Below are positions 9,027 to 17,082 of a stretch of DNA of 44,711 nt, piece after piece. Under the pieces are notes generated by a model. That model saw nothing but the letters and a program-made list of their open reading frames with translations. It made no database searches and was not told the origin of the DNA. Both the position numbers and the translations under genes were made by a program. The DNA lies in assembly GCA_022843385.1 (NCBI GenBank), contig JALHNT010000057.1:1-44711 (forward strand), read 5' to 3'. Origin of the DNA: Anaerolineae bacterium (GTDB lineage: Bacteria; Chloroflexota; Anaerolineae; Aggregatilineales; Phototrophicaceae). Positions within the stretch are counted from its first letter, which is position 1; every line of letters begins with the position of its first letter.

Positions 9027-10346
9027 CTACTGTTCGAGTTCTCTCTCGTATTCTTCTTGAACAGCCTCAAGCAGTCCCTCAGCATCTTGTCTGCCACCGA
9101 CCATCTTCTGGAGTTCCGGTGTCCAGCCCTGAGCAAATATCGCGCTCGTTGCGTTAGCGATGAAATCCATTGATGTGCCAGCCTCGCCGACGACTACACC
9201 AGCAGCCAGCGTCTCATTTGTAACCGATCCCTCTTCAACAGCAGGCATCTCAAGGCCGGAAGGCCCACCTGGGTTCGATCCACCAACCAGGACGCCAATC
9301 TCGCGGGCCGTCTCATTAGAGGCAACCCAATTGAGGAAAAATGCAGCGCAGTCGGCGTTTTCAGCATTGGCAGCAATACCAAAGGTCAGCGGGGCCGACA
9401 TTGCAGCAGGTGATCCGCCTTCTTCAGCGGGTGGCATCAGAAAGAAGCCGATCTTACCGGGCAAATCGGTATTGTATACCGCATTCTGCCAGTCCCCATT
9501 GAACATGAAGACACCCTCACCCTGACCAAAACGGCCATTGGCATCGGTATACTCGATAGCATTGATATCTTCCGGGAAGTAACCGTTCTCAATCCACTGC
9601 TGCAAATGCTCAGCCGCTTCGATGTTCTCATCCGTTACGATTGTGGCATCCGGCTTCTGGTAAATCCAGTCATTGATTGGTTCAACGGGACCGACAGATG
9701 CCATGAGTGCCTGTAAGGGGAAGGCAAGCCCCATACCACTTCTTGCGCTGCCCCACTGCATGATTGGGAGAAGGCCAGCTTCCTTCGCCGCCGCGAGTAA
9801 CTCTTCGAACTCGGCGAGAGTCGCGGGTGGTTCGGTCATGCCAATCTGCTCTGCCAGTTCTTTATTGTAGAAGACACCTGTCAGGCTGTAGTTGAGGCCC
9901 ATAGCATACAGTGTGCCGGAGCCGCGAGTGCCATCTTCTGCAACACGGTTCTGATCAAGCTGAGGTACAGGCCATTCGTCCCAGCCGAATGCCGCAGCAT
10001 AGTCATCAAGGTTCATAAGCAGCCCTTGATTGGCAAAAGACACCATGGTTGGGAGGCGGATCAGATCAGGCGGGTTATCGCCAGAGAGCAAACGCGGTGT
10101 CGCGTTGATCAGATTGGTGAACTGATCTTGTTTGATGTCCCATGTCACATTGGGGTATTGTTTACTGAATTCTTCTGCAAGGACAAAGGGGATGTCGAAC
10201 CCCGTCTCAAAGTAGGCGTTCAGAGTTACTGGTTCTGTTCCACAATCGGGAGCGGCCTCCTGTGCTACAAGTGTTGGTATCAGCGAGACCGTTGAGAAAA
10301 CGACGAGTACAGCAACTATAATATGGAACTTGGCTTTGTTAAACAT
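9027..10346 (-). CDS. extracellular sugar-binding protein (family 1 SBP)
   Basis: 439 residues. The start at 10346 follows GGAGAAG at good spacing; the frame extends further upstream without a ribosome site. Residues 1-27 are a signal peptide (hydrophobic VAVLVVFSTVSLIP, cleavage near VAQEA). The mature protein has the bacterial extracellular solute-binding family 1 pattern: FSKQYPNVTW, GDNPPDLIRLPTMVSF, ALGLNYSLTGVFYNKEL-like hinge strand, GEGVFMFNGDW and a C-terminal helical part. There is no lipobox cysteine, unusual for a monoderm but common in Chloroflexota. It delivers the sugar to the two permeases downstream. It is the first gene of the operon, probably repressed by the adjacent LacI-family protein. 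Confidence 0.9.
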   Translation of the reverse strand: MFNKAKFHIIVAVLVVFSTVSLIPTLVAQEAAPDCGTEPVTLNAYFETGFDIPFVLAEEFSKQYPNVTWDIKQDQFTNLINATPRLLSGDNPPDLIRLPTMVSFANQGLLMNLDDYAAAFGWDEWPVPQLDQNRVAEDGTRGSGTLYAMGLNYSLTGVFYNKELAEQIGMTEPPATLAEFEELLAAAKEAGLLPIMQWGSARSGMGLAFPLQALMASVGPVEPINDWIYQKPDATIVTDENIEAAEHLQQWIENGYFPEDINAIEYTDANGRFGQGEGVFMFNGDWQNAVYNTDLPGKIGFFLMPPAEEGGSPAAMSAPLTFGIAANAENADCAAFFLNWVASNETAREIGVLVGGSNPGGPSGLEMPAVEEGSVTNETLAAGVVVGEAGTSMDFIANATSAIFAQGWTPELQKMVGGRQDAEGLLEAVQEEYERELEQ

Positions 10347-10655
10347 TTTACTTCTCCATATAGCAAAGAAATGAAACTCATACGTGTAAGTTAGTTTTGT
10401 GCTTGCCAAAAAGAAAGGATAATGCCAGGAAACGAACGAAACACATCAGGAACATTTTTTCGGTATAATGCTTCCAGATAGTTGTCTGTTGGGATACATC
10501 AGCACTATTACAGGGGTAGTCGTGCCTAGCAGCATGACCACTCCTCTCTTTTTAGCTATTCATTCATATAACCTCCTAATAATATTTACTTCAACCAGAT
10601 TAGAAATATACGGGTATGATTAAGCGATTTTCATAGTGAAATAGCTATCCTCACA
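10347..10655. other. gene-free leader of the sugar-transport operon
   Basis: About 310 bases between the LacI-family gene and the binding-protein gene, AT-rich. It must hold the promoter of the transporter operon. I see a half-site TTGCCAAA at 10403-10410, matching one arm of the palindromes in front of the regulator, and an imperfect dyad ATGATTAAGCGATTTTCAT at about 10616-10634. No open frame or RNA gene is apparent. Confidence 0.4.
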
Positions 10656-10671
10656 TGTAAGCGCATTTACA
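10656..10671. promoter_or_regulatory. possible LacI-family operator upstream of the transporter operon
   Basis: TGTAAGCGCATTTACA has TGTAA/TTACA arms around a GCG-containing centre, resembling LacI/CcpA-type operators. It overlaps the stop codon of the regulator gene and lies about 310 bases from the transporter start, which weakens the case. Confidence 0.3.
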
Positions 10672-11674
10672 CAGATTTCCGCATAATAAGTGGGCACTCC
10701 AGCATATGTTGGATAGGCTGGTTGTTATGAATGCTATTTTCCAGACCCAATAGCATTCGAATGGCGAGTTGGCCCATCTCAAAATTGGGGAGTTCCATTG
10801 TTGTGAGCGGGGGATGAATTTGGGCAGTTAGGATTTCAACATTGTCGAAACCAACAATGGCGACATCTTCTGGGATCCGCAAATTGGCTTTGCGGACAGC
10901 ATCATAAGCGCCTAATACCATCAGATCATTGAAACAAAAAATCCCTGTCGGCGGATTACTCATCTGTAACAGAGATAGTACGCAGTCATACGTACTAGTG
11001 GCGAGACCTTCAAATGGTTCTTCAATGAAACGCACAAGTGCTTCATCATAGGGGATGCCGTAATTTGCCAGAGCTTCTCTATATCCCTCTAACCGACCAA
11101 GCGGCGCAGGTTCTCTCGCAGCAATATTTACAAACCCAATACGGCGATGACCATGTTCAAGGAGAGTTTCAACAGCCAGACGTCCGCCGCTAATTTCGTC
11201 CGGCACAATCGATGGCAATGAGCGATCATCTGCAAAACAGTTGACCAGCACCGTCGGAATATCTTCTGGAAACTGAGAGTGTTTGATCTCACGATGATAC
11301 ATGGTCGCGTAGATGATGCCTTCCACCTGGTGATCACGCATCATATTGATTGCTCGCGTCTCAACATGTACATCATTACCTGTGTTGAGAAGAAACAGAA
11401 GCTTTTCGTGTTCCCAGGCCGCTTGCTGGGCGCCAATTATCAGATCGTAACTGAAAGCATTCTGCGCAAGTTCATCTGTGAGAAAACCAATCAGTTGTGA
11501 GTGACCAGTACGCATGTAGCGGGCAGCAGCGCTGGGTCGAAAATCAAGTTCTTTAATAACACTCAGCACTTGCTCCCGTGTTGCAGTAGCAACGTGAGGG
11601 TTATCATTCAATACACGAGAGACAGTCCGTATTGAAACACCAGCGCGTTGAGCCACTTCTTTGATAGTTACCAT
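10667..11674 (-). CDS. LacI-family transcriptional regulator
   Basis: 335 residues from the ATG at 11674 (VTIKEVAQRAGVSIRTVSRV follows the Met). The N-terminal LacI helix-turn-helix and hinge (VLNDNPHVATATREQV) are textbook. The rest is a periplasmic-binding-protein-like effector domain (for example GIFCFNDLMVLGAYDAVRKA and VAIVGFDNVE). The reading frame is open for 30 more codons, but that stretch contains two operator-like palindromes, so it is promoter rather than coding. The gene lies directly upstream of the sugar transporter operon on the same strand, so it most likely represses that operon and itself in response to the transported sugar or its phosphate. Confidence 0.9.
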   Translation of the reverse strand: MVTIKEVAQRAGVSIRTVSRVLNDNPHVATATREQVLSVIKELDFRPSAAARYMRTGHSQLIGFLTDELAQNAFSYDLIIGAQQAAWEHEKLLFLLNTGNDVHVETRAINMMRDHQVEGIIYATMYHREIKHSQFPEDIPTVLVNCFADDRSLPSIVPDEISGGRLAVETLLEHGHRRIGFVNIAAREPAPLGRLEGYREALANYGIPYDEALVRFIEEPFEGLATSTYDCVLSLLQMSNPPTGIFCFNDLMVLGAYDAVRKANLRIPEDVAIVGFDNVEILTAQIHPPLTTMELPNFEMGQLAIRMLLGLENSIHNNQPIQHMLECPLIMRKSV

Positions 11675-11704
11675 TGCCTGCTCAAAATCTACAAGAAATT
11701 TTTG

Positions 11705-11722
11705 TTTGCCATCGTTGGCAAA
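11705..11722. promoter_or_regulatory. LacI-type operator 1
   Basis: TTTGCCATCGTTGGCAAA is an 18-base palindrome with a central CG and one mismatched pair, the classic form of a LacI-family site. It lies 31 bases upstream of the chosen regulator start. Autoregulation is inferred. Confidence 0.6.
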
Positions 11723-11737
11723 GACATCATAGCAATT

Positions 11738-11755
11738 TCTGCTATCGTTGGCAAG
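11738..11755. promoter_or_regulatory. LacI-type operator 2
   Basis: TCTGCTATCGTTGGCAAG repeats the core CTATCGTTGGCAA of the first site with a weaker left arm. The two sites start exactly 33 bases apart, about three helical turns, which would suit cooperative binding on one DNA face. Confidence 0.5.
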
Positions 11756-11800
11756 GACTATCATTCATGAGATTATCGCAGGTTCAAAACGTGCAAAACA

Positions 11801-11828
11801 AAAACCACCTGAAAGAGGTGGTTTTTTG
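11801..11828 (+). terminator. intrinsic terminator-like hairpin
   Basis: AACCACCT at 11803-11810 pairs with AGGTGGTT at 11816-11823 around a GAAAG loop and runs into a T-rich tail. A-rich sequence on the left means it could also act on the minus strand. No plus-strand gene lies directly before it, so it may mark an old gene end or element boundary. Confidence 0.6.
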
Positions 11829-12142
11829 TGCTTTTTGTTAAAATATCGTTTTGGTGGACTTGATGAGAGTTTAATCGAACCCCAAACACTACCCGTTGCT
11901 ACAATAGAATTTCTCCACTCTATTTCCTTTCCGCAACAGAAAGTCATAGCCCGCCTCTCGACAGGCTGATTTTGACTTTGCGGTGCAAATGAGGGAGATG
12001 AACCCCTCCCCCATCGCACCTTGAAGTACCGTCGCGGAGGCTAACAGCACTCCCATCCAAGAGCATAACACGGGTTAGTTGTGCGTTGGTTTCGCAGGCG
12101 GTTTCGTTCAAATCACTGTGTTAAGCGGAGGAAACCCCAATC
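11829..12142. other. gene-free region before the parAB-primase module
   Basis: About 310 bases with no convincing gene. It contains a short G-rich/C-rich dyad near 11990-12010 (GGGAG ... CTCCC) and, just before the parA-like start, the ribosome site GGAGG at about 12127-12131. It is a candidate left boundary of the plasmid-like module, but I could not find a matching direct repeat on the right side. Confidence 0.3.
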
Positions 12143-12967
12143 ATGACTCGCGTTTTTGTTTTCACCAACCACAAAGGGGGTGTCGGGAAATCGACATCCG
12201 CCACCAATACCGCGCTGGGTATTGCAGGAATGCTGCGACGCGCTGGCGCATCTAATTCTCGTGTCCTACTGATTGATACTGATAGTCAGGCACACGCCAC
12301 GCTAGTTACAACAGGAACAAAGGACTACGGTACGGACAATAGTCTATACACGGTTCTGATGGCAGATCGTCAGAATGCGGCGCAGACCCTGCTCAACTGT
12401 ATTGTCCAATCGACATGGGATGCCGATCTGCATGTGCTGCCCGCCTCCCCTATGCTCGAAGGCGCAGAACGCGAACTGATGGGCATTGCAGGTGCGCCGT
12501 ATCGTCTGGCTGACCCACTGAGCCGTATCATCAATCGCTATGCTGCCATCGTCATTGATACTCGCCCCTCCTTCTCCCTGATGACTGAGATGGGGTTGAT
12601 TGCTGCGACGGACGCGATTGTCCCCGTTGAGCCACGCTACCTCGAAACGGTTGGTTTGATGAGTGTCATCGGGAAAATCAATGACATCCGTGAAGGCTGG
12701 CGGCAGCCGAATCTGCGGGTCAGCGGCATTCTCGTGACGAAGATGAATTCCCGCATCCGGGGACACAATCATCTGCTCGATGAACTCAAAAGTCATAGTG
12801 TTTTGGGCAAGCTCCTGCTGGGTGTGGTTCCCGCAAATGAAGCTGTGTCCTACGCACATCAGAACCACCAGAGTGTTTTCAACTATGATCCGAAAGCGCC
12901 TGCAAGCAAGGCATACGCGCAGTTCGTCGGCAAACTGGTGCAGCGTATCGCTAAAGGTGGTGCATAA
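12143..12967 (+). CDS. ParA-family partition ATPase
   Basis: 274 residues with the deviant Walker A box KGGVGKST at residues 11-18, the Walker A' aspartate in LLIDTDSQAHAT, and a Walker B-like YAAIVIDTRPSF. These are hallmarks of ParA/Soj/MinD ATPases that position DNA. There is no N-terminal helix-turn-helix, so it is the small (type Ib-like/chromosomal-like) form. Its stop overlaps the next start (TAATG), coupling it to the ParB-like protein. The downstream primase-helicase suggests a plasmid, integrative element or phage-plasmid origin rather than the chromosomal soj-spo0J locus. Confidence 0.9.
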   Translation: MTRVFVFTNHKGGVGKSTSATNTALGIAGMLRRAGASNSRVLLIDTDSQAHATLVTTGTKDYGTDNSLYTVLMADRQNAAQTLLNCIVQSTWDADLHVLPASPMLEGAERELMGIAGAPYRLADPLSRIINRYAAIVIDTRPSFSLMTEMGLIAATDAIVPVEPRYLETVGLMSVIGKINDIREGWRQPNLRVSGILVTKMNSRIRGHNHLLDELKSHSVLGKLLLGVVPANEAVSYAHQNHQSVFNYDPKAPASKAYAQFVGKLVQRIAKGGA

Positions 12968-14166
12968 TGCCACCCAAGAACCAAACCCATCGCATTGATG
13001 ATCTGCTTGGAAGTGTCACCGAAGAACTGCTGCTGGGTAATCCGCAGCAGTTCGAGGATAACAGTATCCGCGTGGAACGCCTCTTGCTGGAAATGGTGCG
13101 ACCTGATCCGGTGCAACCGCGTCGGGTCTTGCCAGAACAACTGCATTTCGCTTTTCACAGCAATCGTCTCACACCCACGCAAGCGTTGAAGGAACTCGTT
13201 CAACTAGTACAGGTCGCCGCCCGCCAGCGCGGGCGGCCTTTCAATAATGTGCTTGAACTGCTGCCCAACCCGGATGATGAAGGGGACGAAGATCAATCGG
13301 TTCATCTCTCACCCGAAGAACAACTGCTGCACGATCTGGTGAACCTTGCTATCACGATCCGTGATGACGGACAGGTTAATCCCTTAAGTGTAGTCGATGT
13401 ATCACAGGGCGTGACGCAGCAGTTCCGCATCGAGACAGGCGAACGCCGCTATTGGGCGACGTGGCTGCTGCGCGACTTCATCGCTGGCTACAACAGCGAT
13501 GGCATGATCCCCTGCATTATCATCCCGACAGAACGGTCATCGGTATTTCGGCAGGCGAAAGAGAACACTGCCCGCAGCGGTTTATCCGCAATAGCAATGG
13601 CGCGACAGGCTGCTCTGCTTCTGCTAACTGTTCATGGGTACGAGATTCCGTCCCATGCGGTATCGAACGACTTCTATCGCCAGGCACTGGAACTCGACTT
13701 GCGTGGCAAACGTGAATATACCGATGCTGTCCTAAGCGCAATGGGTGGAGTCAATAAGTCGCAGTTCAGTCGGTACAAGTCCCTCCTTCAATTGGCAGAT
13801 GAAGCACTCGAATTGGCTGATCGTCACAATATTGAGGAATACAGACTCCGTTATGTAGCCACAGTTCCAGCGGACTACCACACGGAGATTGTGCGCCAGA
13901 TCATAGACTTCAATCTCACCACCAAACAGGTGAAAGAGTTATGCGAGAGCGATGGTCGAGAAGCCGATAATGCTGACGAGTTGGAAAAACTTCCGATTCA
14001 GGCAGTGAAGATGGCGAAGGTTACGAAGTCGATCAGTACGACCAAACCGCAAGATTTAGCGCGCGCTCTGATCCAGCAAGAGGGAGATGCCACTGTTGCT
14101 CGCGCAAGGTTGCAAGCACTGCGAAAGCTGATCGCAGAAGCGGAACAATACTTAGAGGTAGAATGA
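12967..14166 (+). CDS. ParB-like DNA-binding partition protein
   Basis: 399 residues. The ParB/Sulfiredoxin-like N-terminal domain is recognisable by IRDDGQVNPLSVVDV at about 132-146 and FRIETGERRYWATW at about 152-165, the ParB box II. KENTARSGLSAIAMARQAAL at about 197-216 matches the N-E-N-x-x-R-x-x-L-S region that precedes the HTH. The expected HTH follows (about 240-270, MGGVNKSQFSRYKSLLQLAD). The N-terminal 120 residues are longer and more acidic than usual (EDDEGDEDQ-like stretch near 100). It acts with the ParA-like ATPase. The DNA site is unknown; a 12-bp inverted repeat at 14283-14315 is one candidate. Confidence 0.85.
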   Translation: MPPKNQTHRIDDLLGSVTEELLLGNPQQFEDNSIRVERLLLEMVRPDPVQPRRVLPEQLHFAFHSNRLTPTQALKELVQLVQVAARQRGRPFNNVLELLPNPDDEGDEDQSVHLSPEEQLLHDLVNLAITIRDDGQVNPLSVVDVSQGVTQQFRIETGERRYWATWLLRDFIAGYNSDGMIPCIIIPTERSSVFRQAKENTARSGLSAIAMARQAALLLLTVHGYEIPSHAVSNDFYRQALELDLRGKREYTDAVLSAMGGVNKSQFSRYKSLLQLADEALELADRHNIEEYRLRYVATVPADYHTEIVRQIIDFNLTTKQVKELCESDGREADNADELEKLPIQAVKMAKVTKSISTTKPQDLARALIQQEGDATVARARLQALRKLIAEAEQYLEVE

Positions 14167-14167
14167 A

Positions 14168-14193
14168 AAATGGTTGCCGTGTGGCAACCATTT
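14168..14193 (+). terminator. hairpin after the parB-like gene
   Basis: AAATGGTTGCC pairs perfectly with GGCAACCATTT around a 4-base GTGT loop, one base after the stop codon. Only a weak T-rich tail (GGAGATTTTG) follows, so termination may be partial. Confidence 0.55.
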
Positions 14194-14240
14194 GGAGATT
14201 TTGATATGTCTGAACGAAATCGCAGTCCACCTTAAAGAAC

Positions 14241-14272
14241 GAAAAAGCCCACTTCACGCGAGGCGGGTGGGC
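14241..14272 (-). terminator. terminator-like hairpin on the minus strand
   Basis: Read on the minus strand, GCCCAC and GTGGGC form a stem around a 14-base GC-rich loop and are followed by TTTTTC. There is no minus-strand gene upstream of it now, so it may be a leftover from an earlier neighbour. Confidence 0.45.
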
Positions 14273-14282
14273 GGCGGGCGTT

Positions 14283-14315
14283 GATACGTTGTGACATAGG
14301 CACTCACAATGTATC
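14283..14315. promoter_or_regulatory. 12-bp inverted repeat between parB and primase
   Basis: GATACGTTGTGA at 14283-14294 and TCACAATGTATC at 14304-14315 are inverted copies with one mismatch (G-T wobble as RNA), 9 bases apart. Placement in the gap between a partition gene and a replication gene makes it a candidate centromere (parS-like) or operator. That role is inference. Confidence 0.4.
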
Positions 14316-14412
14316 ACAACCTCCAATCTCCTGCAACTGATTTTTGACCATTCGTCGTGTTTTTCTAACACGACCTTTATTCAGCTTTGCTTGTTACCCG
14401 GAGGTTTTGGAG

Positions 14413-16974
14413 ATGTCATTTGATCTGGAGCATCTACGCTCCCGTAATCCTATTGAGGAAGTCGTCGCGGAGAAATTCGCGTTGAAAAAGTCCGGTTCGC
14501 GCTTCATTGGCGTGGAGCATGACAGTTTAGTAGTCGTACCCAACACAGGGTTGTATTTTTGGAATTCACGTGGCGAACACGGCGATGTGTTTGATTTTGT
14601 CGGACGACATCTGCTGTCGTTTGGAGTATGGAACAACCATGATGCAGCTCAGTTCATGGAAGTCGTGCGCTACATGGCACAGCGTGCGGGTATCACGCTG
14701 GAAGAAAACATCAATTTTACAAAGTCGGCAGCATGGGCAGAGCGCCAGCTTACCCAGCGTTTGCATGATATGCTGCTCAATACACCTGTTGCGCTCACCT
14801 ATGTCACCGAGAAGCGCGGTTGGCAGGTAGCCACCATCAAGGTAGCGCGACTAGGGTTTATGCCACAGGATAAACGTCCGCTGCTGGCGGACTTAAACCT
14901 GTCAGACAACTGGCGAACCGTGATTCAGAAATTCCCACCCAATATGATTGTCTACATCCATACGCAACAAGGACGGCTCACCTATCTCAGTGGACGCAGT
15001 ATTGAAGGCAAAAAACACTACAACCCGCCCCGCGACATCATCGGGGAGCGCCAACCCTACTACAATCATCTCTACAGCCCACAGGCAGAACAGGTCGTCA
15101 TCGTTGAAGGTCAGGCGGATGCCATCACGTTTGCCGAATGGGGTATTGCAGCGGTTGCCATCGGCGGGATGCAGGCGGCGGACGAACTGCTCACACGATT
15201 GAAAGAGCATCCCCGCCTGTTCGTCGCGCTGGACAATACCGACGAGGCTCGCGCCAAAAGTCGCAGTCTTGCCCTGACTCTTAAAGGTGAAACTTATCTA
15301 CCATTGCTGCCAGCCGACGTGAAAGATGTGAACGAGTGGCTGCAAAAAGGAGCAACCGCCGAGGATGCGCTGGCACTGCTCAACAAGGCAGAAAGCTGGC
15401 TGGCAGTTGAAGTCCAGCAGGTCGCTTCATTAGAAGGATTGGAGAGGCAGGATGCTATTCGTGCGCTGTTCACCCATGCCGCCGAATTGGAAGATTTCGC
15501 GCTTGCAGAGTTCAAGAACCTGATAGCTAAAATTGGCGTAAAGGGACGTACCTTTAGCGAGCTGTTCAAAGCGGCTCAATCTCAGCAGGAACAGATGGAA
15601 GGAGATGATATGCCCGAAGTTTTAAGCGACAGCATCCCGATTTTGTCCCCGGCGCTGGGTTTTCGACGCGATGTGGCGATGGTTACAGTGTCGGTAATTG
15701 AGCGCACCAAAGGCAATAAGCTCAATACCCAGCCTTATCTCGTCACCAGTACCCGCGAACTCCGTCGTTTGTCGGAAGAGCAAATCATCACTATCAGCAA
15801 TCAGGAAGTCGCCTTGAAAGTCATCCCCGATGGTTCGGAATTCCTCATGCGCTGGCGTTACAGCGATATTCGACGCTATCTGGATGGGGAAACCATCCAG
15901 CCGGGTGCGGTATTTGCCGCCGTCCACGACTTATTCAAAACTTACGTCGATTTCCGATCGGACATCGAGAGCCGCCTGCTGACCCTGTGGACGATTGGCA
16001 CCTACTTCTACACCATGTTTCCCGCCTACCCTTATCTGGCATTGAATGGACCGAAGAACAGCGGCAAAAGCACGGTGATGCGGGTGTTGCAGCCACTGGC
16101 GTTCAATATGATTACCACTTCCGACCCGACAGGACCAAGTATGTTTCGGCTGATCCACCAGACCAGTTGCACCGTTGGGATTGATGAGGCGGAACGCTAT
16201 CACAATCCGAAAGACCCCGGAATGCAACAAATACGCCAACTGCTCAACAGCGGTTACAAACAGGGAATGCCTGCAATCCGCGTTACGGGTGATGATCTGA
16301 AACCGCAGGCATTCGATGTATATTCGCCCAAGATTCTCGCTGCGATCATGGGACTGGAGGACATCCTCGCCAGCCGTTGTATTGCCATTCCCATGCGCCG
16401 CACCACCCGTAAGATGCCCTCATTCCCGCCGGATTTCGATGGTGCCGCACTTCGCCACCAACTTTACACCCTCGCATTGACGCACTTTCAAGCCGTATAT
16501 ACCAACTACTTCGAGCGTCCCGAATTACATAAGCTCCACAATCGTTCCGGTGAATTGTGGTCGCCGCTGGTCGCGCTGGCAGCTTTCTTTGAAGAGCAGG
16601 GTGGGGTGGTCGGACTGCTGGATGCGATTTCCAATGCTGCCGAATGGGATGAGCAGATCAGCGAGGGCAAGTCGCTCAGTGAGCGAGAAGAAGCAGTCCT
16701 ACAATCGCTAGATCTCTTAACTCATGACAGTGAAAATACGATTTGGATTAGAGCATCAACTCTGCGGGAACAGGTTGCAAAACTGTTGGGGCAGTCCATA
16801 GAACAAATGGGGCATACACAGTGGATCGCACATATTCTCAAACGGCTGCATTTACTGGATGAAAGCAAGCGCAAACGCGATACCGATGGCATGGTTTATG
16901 CAATCAATCCTGTGGAAGTGCGCGATATGATGCGTCGCTACGAAGTTAGCTCTATTTTCGATTTGAAAGATTGA
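14413..16974 (+). CDS. Toprim primase fused to AAA/SF3-like helicase (element replication protein)
   Basis: 853 residues from the ATG at 14413, which has GGAGG 8 bases upstream. The N terminus (1-90) resembles the CHC2 primase module (LRSRNPIEEVVAEKF, then LYFWNSRGEHGDVFDFV) but lacks the zinc-ligand cysteines and histidine. A Toprim domain follows at about 227-300: EGQADAITFAEWG gives the catalytic Glu near residue 235, and FVALDNTDEA the acidic pair. The C-terminal half has a P-loop (GPKNSGKST, about 546-554) and a Walker B (TVGIDEAERYH, about 587). It likely primes and unwinds DNA for a plasmid or integrated element. It is the last gene of the module, ending next to the hairpin/iteron cluster. 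Confidence 0.85.
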   Translation: MSFDLEHLRSRNPIEEVVAEKFALKKSGSRFIGVEHDSLVVVPNTGLYFWNSRGEHGDVFDFVGRHLLSFGVWNNHDAAQFMEVVRYMAQRAGITLEENINFTKSAAWAERQLTQRLHDMLLNTPVALTYVTEKRGWQVATIKVARLGFMPQDKRPLLADLNLSDNWRTVIQKFPPNMIVYIHTQQGRLTYLSGRSIEGKKHYNPPRDIIGERQPYYNHLYSPQAEQVVIVEGQADAITFAEWGIAAVAIGGMQAADELLTRLKEHPRLFVALDNTDEARAKSRSLALTLKGETYLPLLPADVKDVNEWLQKGATAEDALALLNKAESWLAVEVQQVASLEGLERQDAIRALFTHAAELEDFALAEFKNLIAKIGVKGRTFSELFKAAQSQQEQMEGDDMPEVLSDSIPILSPALGFRRDVAMVTVSVIERTKGNKLNTQPYLVTSTRELRRLSEEQIITISNQEVALKVIPDGSEFLMRWRYSDIRRYLDGETIQPGAVFAAVHDLFKTYVDFRSDIESRLLTLWTIGTYFYTMFPAYPYLALNGPKNSGKSTVMRVLQPLAFNMITTSDPTGPSMFRLIHQTSCTVGIDEAERYHNPKDPGMQQIRQLLNSGYKQGMPAIRVTGDDLKPQAFDVYSPKILAAIMGLEDILASRCIAIPMRRTTRKMPSFPPDFDGAALRHQLYTLALTHFQAVYTNYFERPELHKLHNRSGELWSPLVALAAFFEEQGGVVGLLDAISNAAEWDEQISEGKSLSEREEAVLQSLDLLTHDSENTIWIRASTLREQVAKLLGQSIEQMGHTQWIAHILKRLHLLDESKRKRDTDGMVYAINPVEVRDMMRRYEVSSIFDLKD

Positions 16975-16994
16975 TTGGCGTATAAACTTTGCAG

Positions 16995-17035
16995 ACTCTA
17001 CATACTTTACATCGGTGGTGTAAGGTATGTAGAGT
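16995..17035. repeat. 17-bp stem hairpin after the primase-helicase gene
   Basis: ACTCTACATAC plus TTTACA pairs with TGTAAG plus GTATGTAGAGT around the 7-base loop TCGGTGG: 17 pairs with one T-G wobble. It has no T-run, lies 20 bases after the stop codon and shares its outer arm with the direct repeats beside it. It could be a replication origin element, a nicking or attachment site, or a protein-binding dyad. Confidence 0.55.
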
Positions 17036-17054
17036 TATGTAGAGCATGTAGAGT
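17027..17054. repeat. three tandem ATGTAGAG repeats (iteron-like)
   Basis: ATGTAGAGT (17027), ATGTAGAGC (17037) and ATGTAGAGT (17046) follow each other at 9-10 base spacing, with an inverted copy CTCTACAT at 16996-17003. About one helical turn per repeat resembles iterons bound by replication initiators. The link to the adjacent primase-helicase is inferred. Confidence 0.5.
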
Positions 17055-17082
17055 CTATAGAAACCGCGATTTCTGTCGTCGT

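Noticed and set aside
11748..11969. 73-residue plus-strand ORF upstream of the parA-like gene
   Set aside because: It runs through a terminator hairpin and has no ribosome site.
12344..12973. 209-residue minus-strand frame opposite the parA-like gene
   Set aside because: Shadow frame of a well-supported ParA protein.
17027..17054. CRISPR array
   Set aside because: Repeats are only 8-9 bases and contiguous, with no spacers or cas genes.
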